From: Dehalococcoidia bacterium
Lineage (GTDB): Bacteria; Chloroflexota; Dehalococcoidia; Lucifugimonadales; Lucifugimonadaceae
Direction of reading: 5' to 3'
Length of the DNA stretch: 5,287 nucleotides
Assembly: GCA_002700125.1 (NCBI GenBank)
Contig: PACM01000029.1
Span: 1,815-7,101, forward strand
Part shown: positions 1 to 5,287 of the stretch, one piece after another
Position numbering within the stretch: the first letter of the stretch is position 1
How the letters are laid out: each line of letters begins with the position of its first letter
Program-made: the position numbers and the translations under genes
Notes under the pieces: generated by a model
What the model was told of the DNA's origin: nothing
The model's input: only the letters and a program-made list of their open reading frames with translations
Databases searched by the model: none

Positions 1-84
1 ACTGTAGAAACTATAATAATGAAACCTACTATCAAAAGAGACTTAAGTGCAGATCTACAAATGGCTAAAGAAAAAATAACCTAA
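1..84 (+). CDS. C-terminal end of an unidentified protein (5' truncated)
   Basis: Frame 1 is open from the window edge and ends at TAA 82-84, followed directly by a second in-frame TAA at 85-87. The 27 visible residues are polar and lysine-rich (…KPTIKRDLSADLQMAKEKIT), with no motif, membrane segment or cofactor site. I do not recognise the protein and assign no function. It lies on the same strand, 41 bases before nuoE, so it could be an upstream member of the same operon or the last gene of a separate one. Frame 3 is also open over most of this stretch, so the choice of frame rests on the tandem stop and the more protein-like composition. Confidence 0.5.
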   Translation, partial: TVETIIMKPTIKRDLSADLQMAKEKIT

Positions 85-125
85 TAACTCACTGAATTAC
101 TTGAGAAAAGAAGTATAATCAAATT
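85..125 (+). promoter_or_regulatory. Short intergenic gap with a TATAAT -10-like box (114-119)
   Basis: This is the only non-coding gap of any size in the window. It holds a perfect TATAAT at 114-119, but no convincing -35 box at normal spacing: the best hexamer, CTGAAT at 92-97, matches TTGACA at only three positions. The box ends 6 bases before ATG 126, so a transcript starting about 7 bases downstream would be almost leaderless for that start. A purine-rich AGAAAAGAAG at 104-113 could instead act as a distant ribosome-binding site. TATAAT also occurs by chance inside coding sequence nearby (for example 12-17), so this is weak support for a promoter. No terminator hairpin for the upstream gene is visible here. 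Confidence 0.2.
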
Positions 126-166
126 ATGGTTGAACTAAAAATGCCTCAGAAAGAAGTTATAATCAA
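108..166 (+). repeat. Imperfect short direct repeat around the nuoE start
   Basis: AAGAAGTATAATCAA at 108-122 recurs as AAGAAGTTATAATCAA at 151-166. The two copies differ only by one inserted T. The first copy lies before ATG 126; the second lies inside nuoE codons 9-14. They may be a chance match in A+T-rich DNA or a small tandem duplication. No function is assigned. Confidence 0.35.
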
Positions 167-593
167 GGTGATAAAAAATCAGCCTTCTAAAACACATACT
201 GTTCTTTCAAGCCTTTTGGCTGTTAGCAATGAGTTTCACTATATTCCTAAGAACTCTATACAACTGATCGCAGAATATACTAAAAAAACTGTTAATGATG
301 TTTGGGGAGTAGCTTCATTTTATACAAATTTTCGCTTCACGCCACCTGGTAAGTCTACCCTTGATGTCTGCTGGGGACCTTCGTGCCATTTGATGGGAGC
401 ACAAAAGCTTCTTAAAGATGTACATAAACTACTTGGCATAAACGAGGAAGGAGAAACGGATGATGGCAAGATCACATTACGGTACAGTACATGCCTAGGC
501 GCTTGTGCACATGCACCAGTCTGTGCCATTGATCATAAATTGTTCGGTAAAACTTCAATAAATGAAATAAAAGACAGAATCAACGATATTTAA
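126..593 (+). CDS. nuoE: NADH-quinone oxidoreductase subunit E-like (24 kDa-type [2Fe-2S] protein)
   Basis: This 155-residue protein matches the NuoE/HndA family in length and layout. A helical N-terminal part (about 8-70) includes the family-typical D-V-W-G-V-A-S-F-Y-T segment at 58-67. A thioredoxin-fold [2Fe-2S] domain follows from about 78. The four cluster ligands are visible: C82 and C87 (C-W-G-P-S-C) and C123 and C127 (C-L-G-A-C). In the family this cluster (N1a) sits next to the flavin of NuoF on the cytoplasmic side and acts as an electron side-pocket in NADH oxidation. The start is uncertain. ATG 126 is the first start after an in-frame TGA at 102-104, but ATG 141 (residue 6) would also keep the whole domain, and neither has a well-spaced Shine-Dalgarno. 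The stop overlaps the nuoF start by one base (TAATG), which indicates coupled translation and a paired product. Confidence 0.93.
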   Translation: MVELKMPQKEVIIKVIKNQPSKTHTVLSSLLAVSNEFHYIPKNSIQLIAEYTKKTVNDVWGVASFYTNFRFTPPGKSTLDVCWGPSCHLMGAQKLLKDVHKLLGINEEGETDDGKITLRYSTCLGACAHAPVCAIDHKLFGKTSINEIKDRINDI

Positions 594-2305
594 TGGATTT
601 CAAGACAATTAAAAAGAAAGCTCAAACAGATTGGATCAATCTGACAACTGCCGATAATTTTTGGGTGCGGGTTGGATATGGAACATCAGGTTATGCTGCA
701 GGTGCAAAAGAAATATTTGAATATTTCACTGAAAAAACTAAAGCAATGGATAATGTAAAAGTTGATCTTGTAGGCTCATTAGGGTTGTCTTTTGCAGAAC
801 CTCTAGTAGATATAACAAAAGAAGATGGAGTGAGAGTATTCTATAATAATGTCGATATAGACATTGCAACAAAAATTTTCAATGATCACATTAAAAATAA
901 TGATATTGCAAAAGAGTTTGTTTTTGGACAAATTTGTAACGATAGTGAAAAAGCTATTATAGGATTTGCAGAATTAGATAAAATAGAACCATTAGTTCAC
1001 ACTAAAAGAATTGCCACGAAAAACTGTGGCAATATTTCACCAACTAACATAATGCAATATATTGCTAATGGAGGATATGAAGCCTTATATAAAGCACTGA
1101 ACCAATCGAGTCCAGAGAAGACCCTTGAAGAAGTTAAGTCTTCTGGATTACGGGGGCGAGGTGGTGCAGCATTCCCTACCGGAGTTAAATGGAGTTTTCT
1201 TGCAGGGTCTGATAGTAAAACTAAATACATTTTATGTAACTGTGAAGAAGGAGACCCTGGAGCTTTTAATGACAAAGGGATCTTAGAAAATGATCCACAT
1301 ATGTTGATCGAGGGATTAATTTTATCGGGTTACGCTACAGGAGCAAGTAATGGACATGTATTTATTAGAGAAGGACACGAAATACCTATAGAGTCGGCAA
1401 GAAAAGCTATTAAAGATGCATATGAAATTGGCTTTCTTGGTGAAAACATAATGGATACAGGATTTAACTTTGATGTCGAAGTTTCATTAACTGGAGATTC
1501 TTATGTTGCTGGTGAAGAAACCGCTCTTATGGAAGCAATAGAAGGAAAACGCGCAATGCCTAGGTTTAAACCACCATTTCCTGCAGCTTTCGGTTTATGG
1601 GGTAAACCTAGCAACATTAACAATGTCAAAACTCTTGCTTACATACCATCAATTATCAACAACGGATCAAGTGAATTTAAAAAACTAGGATCAGGCAACA
1701 GTACAGGGACTGCAATAATTTGTTTGTCAGGGCATATAAAAAGACCCGGAATGTACGAAATAGAAATGGGAATGACCATTTCAGAATTATTAAAAAATGT
1801 TGGAGGAGGGTCTTCTTCAATAAATGATATAAAACTCCTTCAAACAGGAGGCCCACTAGGTGGAATACTTGGTGCTTCAGACTTCAACATTAAGATAGAT
1901 TTTGACGAGATGGCTAAAGCTGGAGCAATTCTAGGATCAGGTGGGATTATAGTTGGTGATACATCGACTGATGTCGTAGATTTAGTTAGAAATTTAATTG
2001 CTTTTAATCAATTTGAAAGTTGCGGTAAATGTTTCCCCTGCAGATTAGGTAACACACATATGCTGGACATATTAGAGAGAATTTGCATGTCTATACCGAA
2101 TGATAAAGACCTTGACGTAATGGCTAGGATAGGAAACAGCATGAAAACAGGATCCTTGTGTGGACATGGACAATTAGGTTATAACCCTATATCTTCGGCA
2201 TTAAAATATTTCAAAGATGAGTTTGATGAAGCCGTAAAAGTTAGCAGCCAACCTTCTCCAAGAGTTTCAGGTAAAATGATATTACCAACAAGAACCAGGC
2301 CATAA
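593..2305 (+). CDS. nuoF: NADH-binding subunit F-like (51 kDa-type) with N-terminal thioredoxin-like domain
   Basis: At 570 residues this is longer than a plain NuoF (about 430-450); the extra length is an N-terminal thioredoxin-like domain (about 20-115), as in HydB/HndC/FdsB-type relatives. That domain has G-T-S-G-Y-A-A-G-A at 30-38 and G-S-L-G-L-S at 61-66, with Ser where relatives usually have Cys. The core follows. An R-G-R-G-G-A-A-F-P-T-G loop (187-197) and a C-N-C-E-E-G-D-P-G-A-F segment (215-225) belong to the NADH/FMN site. G-E-E-T-A-L (307-312) with R-F-K-P-P-F-P (324-330) is the flavin-binding region. An SLBB domain spans about 372-425. The [4Fe-4S] cluster N3 ligands are C477, C480 and C483 (E-S-C-G-K-C-F-P-C-R) plus C523. 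The C-terminal double ferredoxin domain of HydB is absent; only about 47 residues follow C523. Expected role: oxidise NADH through FMN and pass electrons to NuoG. The start overlaps the nuoE stop, and no clear Shine-Dalgarno is visible. Confidence 0.94.
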   Translation: MDFKTIKKKAQTDWINLTTADNFWVRVGYGTSGYAAGAKEIFEYFTEKTKAMDNVKVDLVGSLGLSFAEPLVDITKEDGVRVFYNNVDIDIATKIFNDHIKNNDIAKEFVFGQICNDSEKAIIGFAELDKIEPLVHTKRIATKNCGNISPTNIMQYIANGGYEALYKALNQSSPEKTLEEVKSSGLRGRGGAAFPTGVKWSFLAGSDSKTKYILCNCEEGDPGAFNDKGILENDPHMLIEGLILSGYATGASNGHVFIREGHEIPIESARKAIKDAYEIGFLGENIMDTGFNFDVEVSLTGDSYVAGEETALMEAIEGKRAMPRFKPPFPAAFGLWGKPSNINNVKTLAYIPSIINNGSSEFKKLGSGNSTGTAIICLSGHIKRPGMYEIEMGMTISELLKNVGGGSSSINDIKLLQTGGPLGGILGASDFNIKIDFDEMAKAGAILGSGGIIVGDTSTDVVDLVRNLIAFNQFESCGKCFPCRLGNTHMLDILERICMSIPNDKDLDVMARIGNSMKTGSLCGHGQLGYNPISSALKYFKDEFDEAVKVSSQPSPRVSGKMILPTRTRP

Positions 2306-4938
2306 TGACGACTCTAGATAATGATAAAAAAACTATTACTTTCAACTTCAATGGAAAGTTCTTAAGTGCAAAACCTGGTCAAACTATTATTCAAGCAGTA
2401 ATGGATCATGGTGGATACATACCTTATTTGTGTTATCACCCAACCCTTGAACCTTACGGTGCGTGTAGAATGTGTGTCGTAGAAACAGAGGTTAATGGTA
2501 GAAAATCAATTCAAGCTTCTTGTACAACACCAGCTTCAGAAAACATGATTGTTACTTCATCAAATGAGAACATTAAAGATTTGAGGCAAGGCATTATGGA
2601 CTTATTAATTAGTGAACATCCTCATGGTTGCCTTACTTGCCATAGAATAGAACTTTGCGGCCCTCAAGATGTCTGCCAAAGGCACGTCTCAGTTACAGAT
2701 AGATGTACAACTTGTCCAAAAAATGAACGCTGTGAATTGAAGGACACAATTAGGAGTACGGAGTTAGACACTACGACTCCTTTGACTTATAACAATCGAA
2801 ATCTACCAATACATTCAGATGACCCTTTTTATGACAGAGATTATAATCTTTGCATTGTTTGTGTACGATGTGTTCGAGTTTGTGATGAAACTAGGGTAGA
2901 TAATGCATTAGCTTTAAAACAAAGATCGGGAATAGCAATAGTAGGTACCGCTGCAGGCAACTCTCTTCTTGAATCTGGATGCGAATTCTGTGGAGCTTGC
3001 ATTGACGTATGCCCTACAGGGGCATTAGTCGAAAGAGATTATAAATGGGAAAAACAAGAAAAGAAATCAACCACAATTTGCTCAAATTGTCCTGTAGGCT
3101 GCCAATTTATATCAGAAACAAATAAATTCGATAAAATGATCAGAGTAGTTGGTGATCTAGCCGGTGAATCTAACGAAGGGCAAGCCTGCATGAGAGGCAA
3201 GTTTGGGTATAGTTATGTCAATGAAAAAGTAATCAAGAATGTTTACTCTAAAAAAAGAAATAGTCAAATTTCTTACGATTCGGGTCTTAAAGAGCTCTTT
3301 AAGGTAATTCAGAAATCCAATAAGCAAAATTCAATGGTTCTACACAGTCCTAGATCTACTAACGAAGATTACTATGCATCAAACATCGTTATAAAAAAAA
3401 CATTTGGCATACAAGATATAGATCTAACTACAAACTCAACGCAAGAAATATTTGAAAATTTATATCAAGCTACAGGACGTGCGTCTGGAAAAGGAAAACT
3501 AAGCTCTTTAAGAGATAGTGACAATATTTTCGTTCTGTTAGGAAATCCATCAGAAAAACAAAATATTCTGGCAATGTATGTAAAGCAAGCTGCACGAAAT
3601 AACAAGAATATAATAGTCATTGATCCACGAGAAACTGAAATGACTAGATACGCTAACAAATGGCTTAGATTGCATCCTGACAATATTGGCACGCTCCTGA
3701 ATTCTCTTAGCAAAGTAATTACTGATAAAGCGGAAGAGGTAAGAAAAAATAATGTTGCCAACTTAGATGTAACAATAGAAAACTTAATTGATTTTGACAG
3801 GGCAAAAATAATAAACCAAGAAATTATTTCTAAAGATCCTGAAAAAGCAGAAGAAGATTTGAATTATCTCTCATCAATACTAACAAAGGGCACCACGTCA
3901 TTTATATTTGGTACTGATCTTTTGGATACAACAGAGAAAAAAAATAGTTATTTAGCAGCTTTACTTAATTTAGTTAATTTTACGGGCAATCTTACAAATG
4001 AAAAGGCTGGATTATTTCCTTTATTTGACGGAGCAAATCAAATCGGAGCACTCCATAACGGAATAAATAAAACTTTTGATTCTGTGTCGGAAAGAAATAG
4101 CAAGCCACAATCAAAAATAAAAGATTTAGATCTGGCGATAGTTTTTAATGACGGAGCTTCAGAAGAAAATTTGAAAAAAAATACAAAAATTAATAGCGCC
4201 AAATATAAAGTTCTTTTTACTAGTGCAAATACACCATTATCGAAAAATTATGATCTTGTATTTCCAGTAACAAATTATTCCAATCGTGAAGGCACTTACA
4301 TAAATATTGAAGGTCGTATGCAGTTTACAAATAGTTCAATAAATACTAAAGGAGATACGAAAGAAGTATGGCAAATAATGAGAGATCTGGGAAAACTGAA
4401 GGGCAGTACTTCTTCGAACTTTGATACGTTTGAAGATTTATTTACAAATATGACTAAAGACGTACCGAGCTTTTCAAAGATTAAAATTAATGAAATCAAA
4501 AAAGAAAGCAAACTGATATCACAAGAAATTACGCCTGCTTTCATTACTAATAATAAAACTTACAGCTTGCCTGAATTAAACGGAACTGCTGATTTATATG
4601 AAGGAAGAGTACTAATTAAAGAAGGTCAAGAAATTAAAATAAAAGCAACTGAAGGCATGAATAAAATTACAGATAATATACAAATAGAGGTGAGTAGCGA
4701 TTTATTTGAACAAAATAATCTTGCAGAAGGAGAAAAAATAACTTTAAAGAATCTAGAAAATAAAGTTCTTTATACTGGAATAGTTAAAAAAGGCATTAAC
4801 TTGTCAAACTCCGTTTCAGTAACAACCCTTTTTGGAAAAATGGCATACGACATGCAAAACTCTGGAATAAAAGACTGGTCAATGCTTGTACCAAATTTGA
4901 AAAATGATAAAGTTACAATCTTGAAACAAGAAAGGTAG
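2305..4938 (+). CDS. nuoG: NADH-quinone oxidoreductase subunit G-like multi-cluster Fe-S protein (non-catalytic molybdopterin-oxidoreductase fold)
   Basis: The 877-residue length fits NuoG. In order: a [2Fe-2S] ferredoxin domain with C43, C54, C57 and C73; a His-Cys [4Fe-4S] motif H105-x3-C109-x2-C112-x5-C118; an extra C124 and a second C-x2-C-x5-C (C134, C137, C143); a double ferredoxin domain (C183, C186, C189, C193 and C226, C229, C232, C236); and a molybdopterin-family [4Fe-4S] site (C259, C262, C266, C295). From about 305 on it has the fold of the molybdopterin oxidoreductase family, with V-I-D-P-R-E-T near 435 and the NuoG-like E-G-T-Y-I-N-I-E-G-R-M at 662-672. A C-terminal β-barrel-like part runs from about 760. 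There are 23 cysteines, none after 295, and no in-frame TGA, so the active-site Cys or Sec of formate dehydrogenases is missing. The expected role is an electron wire from NuoF to an unseen partner. The start overlaps the nuoF stop (TAATG), with a weak AGG at 2297-2299. It may be automatically labelled formate dehydrogenase alpha, which I consider less likely. Confidence 0.9.
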   Translation: MTTLDNDKKTITFNFNGKFLSAKPGQTIIQAVMDHGGYIPYLCYHPTLEPYGACRMCVVETEVNGRKSIQASCTTPASENMIVTSSNENIKDLRQGIMDLLISEHPHGCLTCHRIELCGPQDVCQRHVSVTDRCTTCPKNERCELKDTIRSTELDTTTPLTYNNRNLPIHSDDPFYDRDYNLCIVCVRCVRVCDETRVDNALALKQRSGIAIVGTAAGNSLLESGCEFCGACIDVCPTGALVERDYKWEKQEKKSTTICSNCPVGCQFISETNKFDKMIRVVGDLAGESNEGQACMRGKFGYSYVNEKVIKNVYSKKRNSQISYDSGLKELFKVIQKSNKQNSMVLHSPRSTNEDYYASNIVIKKTFGIQDIDLTTNSTQEIFENLYQATGRASGKGKLSSLRDSDNIFVLLGNPSEKQNILAMYVKQAARNNKNIIVIDPRETEMTRYANKWLRLHPDNIGTLLNSLSKVITDKAEEVRKNNVANLDVTIENLIDFDRAKIINQEIISKDPEKAEEDLNYLSSILTKGTTSFIFGTDLLDTTEKKNSYLAALLNLVNFTGNLTNEKAGLFPLFDGANQIGALHNGINKTFDSVSERNSKPQSKIKDLDLAIVFNDGASEENLKKNTKINSAKYKVLFTSANTPLSKNYDLVFPVTNYSNREGTYINIEGRMQFTNSSINTKGDTKEVWQIMRDLGKLKGSTSSNFDTFEDLFTNMTKDVPSFSKIKINEIKKESKLISQEITPAFITNNKTYSLPELNGTADLYEGRVLIKEGQEIKIKATEGMNKITDNIQIEVSSDLFEQNNLAEGEKITLKNLENKVLYTGIVKKGINLSNSVSVTTLFGKMAYDMQNSGIKDWSMLVPNLKNDKVTILKQER
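4931..4935 (+). promoter_or_regulatory. Ribosome-binding site that supports a GTG start for the thioredoxin
   Basis: AAAGG lies within the last codons of nuoG, 6 bases before GTG 4942. It is the best-spaced Shine-Dalgarno-like site in the window and favours GTG 4942 over the in-frame TTG at 4951. The other downstream genes begin by stop/start overlap instead. Confidence 0.55.
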
Positions 4939-4941
4939 TAG

Positions 4942-5265
4942 GTGAGCACTTTGTTAGAGTTAAATGATAATAATTTTAATGATGAAGTTATTAAATCCGA
5001 AACGGTAGTACTGGTAGATTTTTGGGCTGAATGGTGTGGTCCCTGCAAAATGATTGCTCCTGCAGTAGAAAATATCAGTAATAATTTCGAAGGAAAGCTA
5101 AAAGTGGGTAAATTAGACGTAGATTCAAACCCAGTTACATCGTCAACTTTTGGAATAAGGTCTATCCCAACCCTATTGATTTTTAAAAACGGTAGTCCTG
5201 TAGAACAAATAGTTGGCGCAGTATCTGAGAGTATTATATCCGCAAAAGTTGAAAATCATATTTAA
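4942..5265 (+). CDS. trxA: Thioredoxin
   Basis: A 107-residue single-domain thioredoxin, almost exactly the length of E. coli Trx1 and with matching numbering. It has the redox pair C32 and C35 in W-C-G-P-C (31-35), the buried acid D26 in V-D-F-W-A, and the cis-proline P76 in S-I-P-T. The glycines G84 (K-N-G) and G92 (V-G-A) fit the C-terminal β-hairpin and helix. It has no signal peptide, so it should be cytoplasmic and reduce protein disulfides, itself recharged by thioredoxin reductase (not in the window). It starts with GTG, 3 bases after the nuoG stop, and its ribosome-binding site lies inside nuoG, so it is very probably cotranscribed with the nuo genes. Whether it serves these Fe-S proteins specifically or is the general cellular thioredoxin cannot be told from the sequence. 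The symbol trxA is by family resemblance. Confidence 0.95.
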   Translation: MSTLLELNDNNFNDEVIKSETVVLVDFWAEWCGPCKMIAPAVENISNNFEGKLKVGKLDVDSNPVTSSTFGIRSIPTLLIFKNGSPVEQIVGAVSESIISAKVENHI

Positions 5266-5287
5266 TGCTGAAAACAATTCTAGGTGC
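5265..5287 (+). CDS. Start of a further gene, cut by the window edge
   Basis: ATG 5265-5267 overlaps the thioredoxin TAA (5263-5265) by one base, the same TAATG junction used at nuoE/nuoF and nuoF/nuoG. Only M-L-K-T-I-L-G and part of an eighth codon are visible. The hydrophobic-leaning start is too short to identify the product. The repeated junction type is the main reason to accept it as a real operon member. Confidence 0.5.

Noticed and set aside
12..17. TATAAT promoter-like box near the window start
   Set aside because: It lies inside the likely upstream reading frame, has no visible -35 partner, and such hexamers recur by chance in this A+T-rich DNA.
494..501. Perfect 8-base palindrome GCCTAGGC
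   Set aside because: It encodes part of the required C-L-G-A-C cluster motif of NuoE and is isolated; a chance palindrome is sufficient explanation.
3465..3761. Reverse-strand open frame inside nuoG, and similar ones at 320-529, 997-1275, 4296-4544 and 4770-5048
   Set aside because: Each lies opposite a gene with clear protein motifs, shows no recognisable domain, and conflicts with the compact + strand operon; they are shadow frames.
2305..4938. [FeFe]-hydrogenase catalytic subunit, suggested by the shared N-terminal ferredoxin layout (2Fe-2S, His-Cys, 2x4Fe-4S)
   Set aside because: The hydrogenase H-cluster motifs need several cysteines in the C-terminal half, and this protein has none after residue 295. 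The C-x2-C-x3-C…C site and N-I-E-G-R motif fit NuoG.
5265..5287. Identifying the last partial gene (for example as another nuo subunit or thioredoxin reductase)
   Set aside because: Only seven full codons are visible, with no diagnostic motif; any name would be a guess.

Overview
The window is a tightly packed, single-strand (+) gene cluster from a low-G+C bacterium (about one third G+C by eye). It encodes the NADH-oxidising module of a complex I-type enzyme: NuoE-like (126-593), NuoF-like (593-2305) and NuoG-like (2305-4938) proteins. A thioredoxin (4942-5265) follows, and then the first codons of another gene (5265 to the window end). The tail of an unidentified gene occupies 1-84. No RNA genes, mobile elements, CRISPR arrays or terminators are visible. 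The longest non-coding stretch is the 41 bases at 85-125.

Layout: three junctions (nuoE/nuoF, nuoF/nuoG, thioredoxin/next gene) are the same one-base TAATG stop/start overlap. The nuoG/thioredoxin gap is 3 bases, with a Shine-Dalgarno-like AAAGG lying inside the end of nuoG. This looks like one translationally coupled operon that continues past the right edge.

How the genes work together: by family knowledge, NuoF binds NADH and FMN and carries a [4Fe-4S] cluster, NuoE carries a side [2Fe-2S] cluster, and NuoG carries a chain of Fe-S clusters that passes electrons on. The receiving partner is not in the window; it could be the rest of complex I, a hydrogenase or another oxidoreductase. Three features stand out. 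NuoF has an N-terminal thioredoxin-like domain whose usual cluster Cys positions are Ser. NuoG has a doubled C-x2-C-x5-C motif next to its His-Cys cluster. The molybdopterin-type part of NuoG contains no cysteine at all after residue 295, which argues against formate dehydrogenase activity.

Organism: the NuoG N-terminal region (the H-P-H-G-C and second Cys motif, the D-P-F-Y-D-R-D-Y segment) reminds me of proteins from Chloroflexota, in particular Dehalococcoidia/SAR202-type marine lineages. This comes from memory of the family and was not searched, so the taxonomic call is tentative.
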